Shown here: positions 12,498 through 19,367 of the stretch, in pieces
Position numbering within the stretch: position 1 is the first letter of the stretch
How the letters are laid out: each line of letters begins with the position of its first letter
Assembly (NCBI GenBank): GCA_041477815.1
Contig: JBGOUV010000084.1
Coordinates: forward strand, 1-19,367
Source of the DNA: JBGOUV01 sp041477815
GTDB lineage: Bacteria > Acidobacteriota > Terriglobia > Bryobacterales > JACQDG01
DNA: 19,367 nucleotides
Reading direction: 5' to 3'
The notes under the pieces: model-generated
Databases searched by the model: none
Seen by the model: only the letters and a program-made list of their open reading frames with translations
What the model was told of the DNA's origin: nothing
Program-made: the position numbers and the translations under genes

Positions 12498-13214
12498 ATG
12501 GAACGCCGTCGCTTTCTGCAACTGTCCGCCGCCGCCCTCCTCCCGCAGCAAACGCCGCCGCTCGAGTCGGTGACCGCTACCGCCACCCAGGACCGCATGC
12601 CGCGGGTGGGCGTCGTCCTCTCCGAGGGTCCTTCTTGGGACGCGCCCCTTCGGAAGGCCCTGGAGCTGGGTACTACCCGGGCCGGCGGGCTACCGTCGAT
12701 TGTCTCGGCCGAGGACTGGGTAGTGATTCACACCGCTGACGGCGTGGACCCGCGCCTGGTCGAGTCGGTGCAGGGATTCCTGAAAGAGCGCGGCCTGGGC
12801 CGGCGGTTCACGGTGGTGGGTCCGGCTGAGCTGGCCGCAGCGGACGCGCAGGAGATGCCGGTACCGGGGGGCGGGCGCGTCTGCCGGATCCCCAAGATGA
12901 TCCTGCAGTGCGACCGGCTGCTGCGCCTGGGGCCCCTCACTGCCGTCCAGCCGGGACTTCCGGCCCAGGAGCTGGTCGATCGGATGAGTTTTCACCCGCC
13001 CGACTACACCATCTTCGGCGTTCGCAACCTGGTCGTGGCGGGGGCGGATCCTCTGGCAGTGGAATCGGTGGCGGCGCAGATCCTGGGTCTTGACCCGGAG
13101 AAGCTCTCGCACCTGCGGCTGGCTGCCGATCGCGGGCTGGGGGTGTGGGAACCGGGCGCTATCTGGGTCCGGGGTAACACGGTGGAGGAGGCGCGGGGGC
13201 GCGCATGGAGGTGA
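12498..13214 (+). CDS. short Tat-exported DUF362-like protein
   Basis: 238 residues. It begins with a Tat-type signal, ERRRFLQLSAAALL. The C-terminal half aligns by eye with its divergent neighbour: SFHPPDYTIFGVRNLVVAGADP matches AFHPPDY and NLVLAGEDT, and both end their cores with a RGLG motif. The central part is much shorter than in the large paralogue, so it is a reduced DUF362 protein; whether any active site survives is unknown. ATG at 12498 is chosen because it places the twin arginines correctly; an in-frame ATG at 12450 would add 16 residues before the signal. No good ribosome site was seen. Its last 56 bases overlap the end of the AroE-like gene on the other strand. Confidence 0.75.
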   Translation: MERRRFLQLSAAALLPQQTPPLESVTATATQDRMPRVGVVLSEGPSWDAPLRKALELGTTRAGGLPSIVSAEDWVVIHTADGVDPRLVESVQGFLKERGLGRRFTVVGPAELAAADAQEMPVPGGGRVCRIPKMILQCDRLLRLGPLTAVQPGLPAQELVDRMSFHPPDYTIFGVRNLVVAGADPLAVESVAAQILGLDPEKLSHLRLAADRGLGVWEPGAIWVRGNTVEEARGRAWR

Positions 13215-14016
13215 AGAGTTCGGGGGTCAGGTGGAACCCGAAGACCCGAGCCATGATCTGGGTCCAGCCGTGGAGGAAGTACTCCCAGCCGTCGGCGGCG
13301 CGGATACCCTGGGCTCGGGCGTAGTCCAGGAACAGGAGCCGGCCGCGGTAGTTGAGGTCCCAGGCTACGGCGTCCCGTGGGAAACGCGCCTGGGGGGTGA
13401 TAGGGGCGCCAGGGCGATCCTTGCCCAGGCCGGTGGCGTTGACGATCAGGGATCCTGGGGGCAGGGCTGCCAGGAGGCTGTCGTTGTCCTCGGGGCCGGC
13501 CACTTGCTCGCATCGGGCGGAGGTTAGCCGCCGCACCTTCTCCAAGCGGACGGCGGCGATATCGGTGAGGATTACATCGCCCGGAAGAGTTGCGGCGAGA
13601 GCCAGGCCCGCGCCGCCGGCTCCGAGGATCAGGGCCGCCGGTCCGTGCCAGTGGAGGGCCTGGAGGGCCAGGGGTCCGGCTACCGTGTCCATGGCTAGGC
13701 CGGTCAGCCGCGCGCCTCGCTTGACGATGCAGCTCACTTCGCCCAACCGGCGGGCGTCGGGGTCGAACGCGACGAACAGGTCTGCGGCGTGCTCGTAGAC
13801 TCCCACTTTGTGCGTGGTTACCAGGGCTCCTTGGGCGTCGGCGTCCTGGGCGATGGTATTCACCGCCGCGCGGTATTGCTCGGGGGTGCCGTCGATGGGG
13901 ATGTCAATTCCCACTAGCGCCGGCTCTTTTACGCCGGCGAGGGTGGCCCACTGGGGGAAGAGGCGGTGGATCGACGATTGGGCGGTGGTCACCCCGATGA
14001 AGTACATCGTGGGCAT
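13159..14016 (-). CDS. shikimate dehydrogenase-family (AroE-like) oxidoreductase
   Basis: 285 residues. The fold is that of shikimate dehydrogenases: a catalytic N-terminal half and a Rossmann half. Lys70 in VTTHK and Asp110 in AMDT occupy the catalytic Lys/Asp positions, GAGGAG (132-137) is the nucleotide-binding loop, and VNATGLG matches the usual NATxxG stretch. Deviations: the canonical N-terminal SLSPxxHN is replaced by QSSIHRLFP, and NTDG by AMDT. Function may therefore be shikimate synthesis or oxidation of a related polyol acid such as quinate; I leave the symbol empty. ATG at 14016 lies five bases after the stop of the small Tat-signal ORF, suggesting it is last in an operon. The frame has no barrier up to 14364, but homology starts at MPTMYFIGV. 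Confidence 0.75.
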   Translation of the reverse strand: MPTMYFIGVTTAQSSIHRLFPQWATLAGVKEPALVGIDIPIDGTPEQYRAAVNTIAQDADAQGALVTTHKVGVYEHAADLFVAFDPDARRLGEVSCIVKRGARLTGLAMDTVAGPLALQALHWHGPAALILGAGGAGLALAATLPGDVILTDIAAVRLEKVRRLTSARCEQVAGPEDNDSLLAALPPGSLIVNATGLGKDRPGAPITPQARFPRDAVAWDLNYRGRLLFLDYARAQGIRAADGWEYFLHGWTQIMARVFGFHLTPELFTSMRAPAPPPPCYPGPR

Positions 14017-14021
14017 TAGGG

Positions 14022-14207
14022 CTAGCCGGTGCGCTGGTTGCCTGCTGGCGGCAGGTTGTCGCGGACCAGGCCGGCGTCCATGATCATGCAGTTGGTCCAT
14101 CCCCGCCGGCGGCAGGCCATGCCGGATTGGCGGTTCCGCCACTCCGCCGGAGCGGCGGGCGCCACCGCGGCGTATTGCAGGAACTCGCGGCGCGTAACCA
14201 TACTCAT
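14022..14207 (-). CDS. small Tat-signal protein, unknown
   Basis: A 61-residue ORF starting MSMVTRREFLQYAAVAPAAP, a convincing twin-arginine signal start, followed by a short basic and Cys-containing tail (CRRRGW, then MIMDAGLVRDNLPPAG). The ATG at 14207 overlaps the stop of the upstream SnoaL-like gene as ATGA, and its own stop is five bases from the AroE-like start, so it fits the operon spacing exactly. I do not recognise the tail. It could be a genuine small exported protein, the remnant of a longer Tat protein whose body was lost, or a coincidental ORF; coupling and signal argue against coincidence. Confidence 0.5.
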   Translation of the reverse strand: MSMVTRREFLQYAAVAPAAPAEWRNRQSGMACRRRGWTNCMIMDAGLVRDNLPPAGNQRTG

Positions 14208-14617
14208 TTCCCGATGGTGATTTGGCGGAGCAGGGTGGCCATATCGAAGTACACCTTCTCGCACAAGAGCTTGTCGCCGTCGAAGAGGAAAATGCCCACC
14301 ACCGGCAGATGGATGCGGTGTCCCTTGGCCTCCACTCCGGCCCAGGGCGCCCGGTGCGTCCCATCCATCCATACTTCGGCGATCACGGCCTGGTCGGAGT
14401 GGTAGAGGTTCCGCACCACCAGCTTGAAATCGGGAAAGGCGAGGAACAGGGAGCTGAGCAGCAGTCGTACGGCATCCTCGCCGTCGTGCTCGGTTCCGAG
14501 CGGCACCATCTCGTACTTGGGGTGGGAGAACGAGGCCACCACGCCATCCACGTCCCCGCGCGATTCCGCCTCCACGTGCCGGCTAATGACCGCTTCACGT
14601 CGTTTTCGGAGTGTCAT
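14204..14617 (-). CDS. SnoaL-like (NTF2-fold) protein
   Basis: A 137-residue alpha/beta-cone protein of the SnoaL-like/ester-cyclase type. Features seen: RHVEAESRGDVDGVVASFSHPKY at the start, the central AFPDFKLVVRNLYHSDQAVIAEVWMDGTHRAPWAG, and the closing GDKLLCEKVYFDMATLLRQI. The family includes polyketide cyclases and small hydrolases as well as binding proteins, so the reaction cannot be given. There is no signal peptide, so it is cytoplasmic. The ATG at 14617 is 12 bases after the stop of the preceding gene, and its end overlaps the next ORF by four bases. Confidence 0.85.
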   Translation of the reverse strand: MTLRKRREAVISRHVEAESRGDVDGVVASFSHPKYEMVPLGTEHDGEDAVRLLLSSLFLAFPDFKLVVRNLYHSDQAVIAEVWMDGTHRAPWAGVEAKGHRIHLPVVGIFLFDGDKLLCEKVYFDMATLLRQITIGK

Positions 14618-14629
14618 GCGGCCAGGATA

Positions 14630-15277
14630 CTACAGGTAGAACAGGCTGAGGCGGGGGAGAGCGGCCTTCTCCAGCACCTGCCGTTGCAGGTATTGCTTCT
14701 CTAACATGGATAACTGGTCGGCGGTCATCTTGCGGCGGTAGGGAGCCAGCTGGCGGTCCATGGTCTGGCGGTGTTCGAGCAACTGGTCTTCGGTGGAAGC
14801 TTCTACGGCTGCGGCGATCAGGCGCTCCTCGAGGACGGTCAGGCGCTGTTCGAGGGCTTCCAGGTCGGTGGGGTCCTCGGCGGCCAAGCGCTCCAGCGCT
14901 GCCGCGGTTTCCTGGCAGATGGGGGCGTCGCGCTTGCGGAGGGTGGCCGCGTTGCGCCGGAGGTATTGGGCCACCTCGCCGGGGGCGAATGCCGGCTTTC
15001 CCTGGGAGTCGGGCGCCGGCTCGTCGGACTCGCGCGCGGCGGCCAGGACCTCCTGGGCACAGAAGGCGAGGGAGTTCACCAGGCGAGTCCTGGTCTTCTT
15101 GGAACGCCATTTTTCGAAAGTCCGCTCGATCCCCTTCAGCACCGCCTCGAGGGGCACACCGCTATCTTTCCAGGTCTCGATGAGGGCCCAGTCGAGCGGC
15201 GAGAGCAGGAACAGGCCGGTCCCGCGGGCCTGCTGGAACTGCTCCTCGATCTCGGTGAAGTAGTTGAAGTAGTTCAG
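14630..15277 (-). CDS. conserved hypothetical coiled-coil protein, probable CTG start
   Basis: About 215 residues. The protein begins (fM or L)NYFNYFTEIEEQFQQARG, followed by LFLLSPLDWALIETWKDSGVPLEAVLKGIERTFEKW. This resembles conserved Acidobacteriota proteins of unknown function that, as I recall, start with a YFNYFTEIEE segment. The C-terminal third is a charged coiled coil. There is no ATG, GTG or TTG in frame between the coaX stop region and the conserved start, while CTG at 15277-15275 forms a CTGA overlap with the coaX stop, exactly like an ATGA junction. The first canonical codon downstream (GTG in SGVPL) would remove the conserved N-terminus. The frame also runs upstream through coaX, but that part is only a shadow. 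No signal peptide; cytoplasmic. Confidence 0.75.
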   Translation of the reverse strand: MNYFNYFTEIEEQFQQARGTGLFLLSPLDWALIETWKDSGVPLEAVLKGIERTFEKWRSKKTRTRLVNSLAFCAQEVLAAARESDEPAPDSQGKPAFAPGEVAQYLRRNAATLRKRDAPICQETAAALERLAAEDPTDLEALEQRLTVLEERLIAAAVEASTEDQLLEHRQTMDRQLAPYRRKMTADQLSMLEKQYLQRQVLEKAALPRLSLFYL

Positions 15278-16038
15278 CGGTTCTTTTCCCAGATGATGCG
15301 CAGCCCGTCCAGGGTCAGGTCGTCGTCCACCGTACGGAGATGACGCGAGCCGCGGCACACGGTGCGGGCCTGGCCGCCGGTGGCCACGCACTTGGTCTCC
15401 TTGCCGAGCACCTCGATCATGCGGGTCAGGATGCCGTCGACCAGGCCCAGCGTGCCGTAGTAAAGTCCCGACTGGATGCTGGCCACTGTATTGGTCCCGA
15501 TGAGCTTGGTGGGCTCGCGGAGGTCGACGCGGGGCAGGCGCGCGGTGCGGCTGAAGAGGGCTTCGGCGGAGATGCCGATGCCGGGGCAGATGATCCCGCC
15601 CAGGTATTCGCCCCGGGAGGATACGGCGTCGAAGGTGATGGCGGTGCCGAAGTCCGCGACCACGCAGGGTCCGCCGTACTTGTGGAATGCCGCCACCGCG
15701 TTCACGATGCGGTCGGCGCCGACCTCCTGGGGGTTGTCGACCAGCACGGCCACCCCGGTCTTTACGCCGGGACCTACGAACAGCGGCTTCGCGCCGAAGT
15801 AGCGTTGGGCCATCTCTTCGAACACGGAGTCGAGCGGGGGAACCACCGAGGCGATGGCGAGGCCGTGGACCTCCTCGGTGCGGAGGCCGGCGGTCTGGAA
15901 CAGGCTGCGGAGCAGGACGCCCCACTCGTCGGCGGTGCGCTCGGAGTCGGTTTGGAGGCGCCAGCGGCCGGCCATTTCGGCGTCGCGGTAGACGCCGAGG
16001 GTGACGTTGGTGTTGCCGACATCGAGGGCTAGTAGCAT
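15274..16038 (-). CDS. coaX: type III pantothenate kinase
   Basis: First step of coenzyme A synthesis: phosphorylation of pantothenate by ATP (cytoplasm, ASKHA fold, usually K+/NH4+-dependent). 254 residues, the normal length. Signature motifs: DVGNTN (6-11) for phosphate binding, GADR (107-110) for pantothenate, DFGTAITFD (129-137), and GGIICPGI further on. The ATG at 16038 follows a purine-rich AGAGGTTAAGG stretch. The stop overlaps the next gene's CTG start. It is separated from birA by about 170 GC-rich bases with hairpins. Confidence 0.95.
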   Translation of the reverse strand: MLLALDVGNTNVTLGVYRDAEMAGRWRLQTDSERTADEWGVLLRSLFQTAGLRTEEVHGLAIASVVPPLDSVFEEMAQRYFGAKPLFVGPGVKTGVAVLVDNPQEVGADRIVNAVAAFHKYGGPCVVADFGTAITFDAVSSRGEYLGGIICPGIGISAEALFSRTARLPRVDLREPTKLIGTNTVASIQSGLYYGTLGLVDGILTRMIEVLGKETKCVATGGQARTVCRGSRHLRTVDDDLTLDGLRIIWEKNR

Positions 16039-16110
16039 CCTTAACCTCTACCTTTACCACCGAACTGCTGCCGTTAGGGAGGGATACTGTGGTTGGCTGA
16101 ACCATCCGCT

Positions 16111-16187
16111 CCCCCTGGCCGGGCCTGCCGAATTCCAGTAGATGCACCAAGCCGGCCAGGGGGCCGGCTGCGGCCCAGGGGGGCCGC
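16111..16187. repeat. cluster of GC-rich hairpins between birA and coaX
   Basis: CCCCCTGGCCGG (16111-16122) is the exact reverse complement of 16152-16163. An alternative overlapping stem pairs AGCCGGCC (16150-16157) with GGCCGGCT (16162-16169), and GCGGCCC (16170-16176) pairs with GGGCCGC (16181-16187) over a four-base loop. The competing stems lie just after the birA stop on the transcribed strand, with no U-tract. They could attenuate or stabilise the operon mRNA; this is inference. Confidence 0.6.
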
Positions 16188-16206
16188 CCCACGTTTGCAT
16201 CCCTGG

Positions 16207-16950
16207 TTACGGTCGCGGCTCGTTGCGGACGCTGCCGGTCAGCACGGGGGTGACGGCCCCGTCCTCGTGACGGAGGAGCAGCAGGCCGGTGGGGGTCAGC
16301 CCGGCTGTTACGCCGGTTGCTTCCACAGAGCCATTCACTACTACCACACGCTTGCCCGTGGCGTACGTCGAGGCGCGCGTAAACAATTCTACGATGGCGG
16401 CGGCCCCCCGCTCCAGGAGGATGTCCAGATACCGGTCCACCTCTGCCAGGACCTCCGCCAGGACCGCCTCGATCTTATACTCACAGCCGGTCTCGCGGCG
16501 CAGGGAAGTGGCGATCTCGGCCAGTTCCGGCGCAAACTCCGCCTGGTTCACGTTGACGCCGATGCCGGCGATGAGGTGGCGGACGCGGTCGCCCGAGGCG
16601 GTCATCTCCGTCAGGATGCCGGCGCACTTGCGGCCGCCGAGCAAAACGTCGTTGGGCCAGCGCAGGTCGCAGGGGAGCCCGCACACCCGGTGCAGGGCGC
16701 GGCCGGCCGCCAGGCCCAGGGCGAGCGTCACCACCGGGGCTGCGGCGGCGGCTAGCGGCGGGCGAAGAAGCAGGGAGCAGTAGAGGCCCATACCTCGCTC
16801 CGATGCCCAAGTGCGGCCCAGGCGGCCGCGCCCGGCGGTCTGCTCGGCGGCCACCACTACCGTACCCGACGGATCGCCGCGCTCGGCGCGTTCGGCGGCC
16901 TCGCGCATGGTGGTGTCGAGGGTCTCGTAGCGGTGGATCTGCCAGTTCAT
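16207..16950 (-). CDS. birA: biotin--[acetyl-CoA carboxylase] ligase, without HTH domain
   Basis: Transfers biotin through biotinyl-AMP to the carrier lysine of biotin-dependent carboxylases. 247 residues, comprising the catalytic and short C-terminal beta domains only, so it is not a repressor like E. coli BirA. Motifs: GRGRLGR (40-46), the biotinyl-AMP loop; LRWPNDVLL (96-104); and KCAGIL with Lys108. The start chosen is ATG at 16950, which forms a TGATG junction with the nadC stop; a GTG one codon earlier (16953) is possible. Its position directly after nadC indicates one mRNA. Confidence 0.94.
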   Translation of the reverse strand: MNWQIHRYETLDTTMREAAERAERGDPSGTVVVAAEQTAGRGRLGRTWASERGMGLYCSLLLRPPLAAAAAPVVTLALGLAAGRALHRVCGLPCDLRWPNDVLLGGRKCAGILTEMTASGDRVRHLIAGIGVNVNQAEFAPELAEIATSLRRETGCEYKIEAVLAEVLAEVDRYLDILLERGAAAIVELFTRASTYATGKRVVVVNGSVEATGVTAGLTPTGLLLLRHEDGAVTPVLTGSVRNEPRP

Positions 16951-17759
16951 CACAAAATCCGGAAGCTCAGGTCCACGGCGCGGGCGGAATGGGTCAAGGC
17001 TCCGGCGGACACGAAGTCGGCGCCGGTCTCGGCGTAGGCGCGCACGGTATCGAGTGTGACGCCGCCCGATATCTCCACCTTGGCCCGGCCGGCGATATGG
17101 CGCACCAGGTCCGCTATCTCGGGTGGCGAGAAATTGTCGAGCAGGAGATGCTGCGCCCCGCAGGCCAGGGCTTCGTCCAACTCGGCCGGGGTGCGCACCT
17201 CGATCTCGAGGGGCTTGCCGAGGCCGCGGGTGCGGTCGATGGCTTCCCGGACGCCGCCCGCCGCCGCGATGTGGTTATTCTTGATCAGTACCGCGTCGTA
17301 GAGGCCCATACGGTGATTGGTGGCTCCGCCTGCCGCTACCGCCATCTTCTCCAGAAGCCGCAGGCCGGGGGTGGTCTTGCGGGTGTCGAGCACCTGGCAC
17401 TTGGTTCCTTCTACTGCGCGGGTGAAGGCGCGGGACAGCGTGGCAATCCCGCTGAGCCGTTGCAGAAAATTCAGGGCGGTGCGCTCAGCGGTGAGGAGCG
17501 TCCGGGTGGGGCCCTCTACTCGCGCTACCACTGCGCCGGCGTCCACTTCGACGCCGCTGGCGTAGAGAAGGTCCAGGCGTTGAACCCCGCCGAGCGCTTC
17601 GTAGATTTCAGGCAGCAACTCCACGCCTGCCAGGACCAGGCGCTCGCGGGCCAGGAATACGCCCTGGGCCTGGGCGGCGGCGTCTACACAGGCTTCGGTG
17701 GTGATGTCTCCCGACCCGATGTCTTCGTCGAGAGCCCGGCGGATGACGTCGCTGATCAT
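16950..17759 (-). CDS. nadC: nicotinate-nucleotide pyrophosphorylase (carboxylating)
   Basis: Converts quinolinate and PRPP into nicotinate mononucleotide, CO2 and pyrophosphate in de novo NAD synthesis. 269 residues, normal length. Motifs: TALNFLQRLSGIAT (94-107), DTRKTTPGLR (125-134), NHRMGL (148-153), IKNNH (159-163), and the closing ALTHSA. ATG at 17759 follows the valS stop with no gap. No nadA or nadB is in the window. Confidence 0.96.
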   Translation of the reverse strand: MISDVIRRALDEDIGSGDITTEACVDAAAQAQGVFLARERLVLAGVELLPEIYEALGGVQRLDLLYASGVEVDAGAVVARVEGPTRTLLTAERTALNFLQRLSGIATLSRAFTRAVEGTKCQVLDTRKTTPGLRLLEKMAVAAGGATNHRMGLYDAVLIKNNHIAAAGGVREAIDRTRGLGKPLEIEVRTPAELDEALACGAQHLLLDNFSPPEIADLVRHIAGRAKVEISGGVTLDTVRAYAETGADFVSAGALTHSARAVDLSFRIL

Positions 17760-19367
17760 CTACATCTGCTGGAGATTCTCGCCCAGCTTGGCGATCTGGA
17801 CCTCGTACTGGGTGAGCTTCAGGCGGATGGAGTCCACCACCGCCCCCGGAGCCTTGCTCAGGAACTCCTGGTTCTCGAGTTGCCGGCGCGAGTTGTCGCG
17901 AGCCTTCTCGAGTTGGGCCAGCTCCTTGGCCAGCTTCTGGCGGCGGGCTTCCATCTCCGTTGTGTCCACGCGCAGGAGCAGATCGAAGTCCGGGGTATGG
18001 GCGCGCATCGCCCCGGCGGCCGGCGCCGGACCGGCCTCGATGGCCAGCTCCAGGTTGGCCAGTTTGCGGATGGCCTCCTGGTGGCGCGCGGCCACGGCGG
18101 CCGCTTCGCCGGTGGCGTAGAGGGTCCCGTCCACCGCCTTGCGGTCGAGCTTCATCTGCGCCCGCAGGTCGCGACCGGCGGTGATGATCGACCGCAGGAG
18201 CTCGATCTGGCGCTCGGCCTCCAGATCGGTCAGGTGCACATCATATTCCGGATAGGCAGCCAGGGCCAGCGACTTCGGACGCCCCGGGACCTTCTCGGTC
18301 AGGCGCTGCCAGATCTCTTCGGTCAGGAACGGCATCAGGGGGTGCAGCAGGCGCAGGGTCTGCTCGAAGGCCGTCAGCAGGTTTTTCCACTCCGGGGTCA
18401 GACCGCTGCCGTCGCGGAAACGCAGCTTCTTCAGCTCCAGGTACCAGTCGCAGAACTCGTGCCAGATGAAGTGGTAGAGCAGGTGCGCCACTTCGTGGTA
18501 ACGGAACTGCTCGATGGCCCGGTTGGCCTGTTCGGCCACGCTGGACAGGCGCGAGAAGATCCAGCGGTCTTCGAGAGGGACATCCAGGCCGCTGAACTTT
18601 TCGCCGGGGGCCGGCGCCCACGGCTCGGCTTCGGCTCGCTCCAGGTTGAGGAACACGAACCGGGCCGCGTTCCAGATCTTGTTGGCGAAGGCCTGGTAGC
18701 CGGCCAGGCGCTCCTCCGAGAAGACCACGTCGGTGCCGGGCGCGGCGCCTGCTACTAAGAAGTAGCGCACGGCGTCGGTGCCGTACTTGTCGGCCATCTC
18801 CAGCGGCTCGACCGAGTTGCCCTTGGTCTTCGACATCTTCTGCTTCTCGGCGTCCCGCACCAGGGCGTGGATGTAGACCTGGCGGAAGGGCACGTCGCCC
18901 GTCATCTCCAGGCCCAGCATGATCATCCGAGCCACCCAGAAGAACAGGATGTCGAAGCCGGTGATCAGGAGCGAGGTGGGGTAGAAGACCTTCAGGTCGG
19001 TGGTCTGATCGGGCCAGCCCAGCGTCGAGAACGGCCACAGCCCGGAGCTGAACCAGGTGTCCAGCACGTCTTCGTCCTGGAGGAGTGTGTCGCCGCCGCA
19101 GTGGCTGCACTTCTCGGGATCCTGCCGCGTCACCGTGATCCCCTGGCACGACCCGCAGTACCAGGCCGGAATGCGGTGACCCCACCAGAGCTGGCGCGAA
19201 ATGCACCAGTCCCGGATGTTGTGCATCCAGTGGAAGTACACCTGGCGCCACTGCTCGGGGACGATCTCGATCCGCCCGCTCTCGACCGCCGCGAGGGCCG
19301 GCTCGGCCAGGGGCTTGGTCCTGACAAACCACTGGGTGGAGAGGCGCGGCTCGACCACCGTCCGGCA
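17760..19367 (-). CDS. valS: valyl-tRNA synthetase, C-terminal part (5' end beyond window)
   Basis: Charges tRNA-Val; class I synthetase. The window holds the last 535 residues. The frame continues to the edge, where TVVEPRLSTQWFV belongs to the catalytic region, so the HIGH motif and most of the editing domain lie outside. Seen here: DWCISRQLWWGHRIPAW, two Cys pairs of a zinc finger (WYCGSC and KCSHC, about 19090-19165), EDVLDTWFSSGLWP, and the KMSKT signature (18825-18839), a common variant of KMSKS. The anticodon-binding helical domain and the C-terminal coiled-coil arm (RRQKLAKELAQLEKARDN) separate ValRS from IleRS and LeuRS. The stop abuts the nadC start. Confidence 0.97.
   Translation of the reverse strand, partial: CRTVVEPRLSTQWFVRTKPLAEPALAAVESGRIEIVPEQWRQVYFHWMHNIRDWCISRQLWWGHRIPAWYCGSCQGITVTRQDPEKCSHCGGDTLLQDEDVLDTWFSSGLWPFSTLGWPDQTTDLKVFYPTSLLITGFDILFFWVARMIMLGLEMTGDVPFRQVYIHALVRDAEKQKMSKTKGNSVEPLEMADKYGTDAVRYFLVAGAAPGTDVVFSEERLAGYQAFANKIWNAARFVFLNLERAEAEPWAPAPGEKFSGLDVPLEDRWIFSRLSSVAEQANRAIEQFRYHEVAHLLYHFIWHEFCDWYLELKKLRFRDGSGLTPEWKNLLTAFEQTLRLLHPLMPFLTEEIWQRLTEKVPGRPKSLALAAYPEYDVHLTDLEAERQIELLRSIITAGRDLRAQMKLDRKAVDGTLYATGEAAAVAARHQEAIRKLANLELAIEAGPAPAAGAMRAHTPDFDLLLRVDTTEMEARRQKLAKELAQLEKARDNSRRQLENQEFLSKAPGAVVDSIRLKLTQYEVQIAKLGENLQQM

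Noticed and set aside
15278..16192. Upstream extension of the hypothetical gene through coaX
   Set aside because: This part is an Arg/Pro-rich out-of-frame reading of coaX; conserved-looking sequence starts only at 15277.
16803..18758. 651-codon plus-strand open frame
   Set aside because: Runs antisense across birA, nadC and valS; low-complexity composition and no domain.

Overview
The window looks like a piece of a GC-rich Acidobacteriota chromosome, probably from the Solibacter/Bryobacter side of the phylum. This is inference from gene style: a Hanks-type kinase fused to a PD40/TolB-like propeller, Tat-dependent DUF362 proteins, an exo-sialidase, and a valS-nadC-birA-coaX cluster. No rRNA, tRNA or CRISPR array was seen, and no stretch over 300 bases lacks a gene.

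Layout. (1) 1-2094 (-): most of clpB behind a near-consensus sigma-70 promoter, back to back with a cupin/phosphomannose-isomerase-like gene (2187-3359, +) that looks leaderless. (2) 3359-3437: a perfect 33-bp inverted repeat. (3) 3504-4097 (-): an aquaporin-family channel, diverging from guanine deaminase, sialidase and Ser/Thr kinase genes (4130-8262, +), which are almost gap-free and probably one operon. (4) 8263-10839 (+): an accessory patch with visibly lower GC in places. It holds a 566-residue protein with two MazG-like/Cys-knuckle modules followed by a CHAT (caspase-like) protease domain, then an attC-like hairpin, then a type II toxin-antitoxin pair whose toxin is frameshifted. (5) 10877-13214: two divergent Tat-exported DUF362 paralogues. 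(6) 13159-19367 (-): a tightly packed run reading valS (partial), nadC, birA, coaX, a conserved hypothetical that appears to start at CTG, a SnoaL-like protein, a 61-codon Tat-signal ORF and an AroE-like dehydrogenase. Its last gene overlaps the second DUF362 gene tail to tail.

Most notable point. The CHAT/MazG-like protein is the best candidate for an undescribed system. It joins a probable nucleotide-hydrolysing or nucleotide-sensing part (EExxE...ExxD motif) to a caspase-like protease with an intact His/Cys dyad in one chain. Its N-terminal half is a tandem duplication whose first copy has lost the catalytic acids. The gene is followed by an attC-like fold, and GTTAGAA occurs on both sides, so it may have arrived as an integron-type gene cassette. 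A role in phage defence or regulated cell death is inference.
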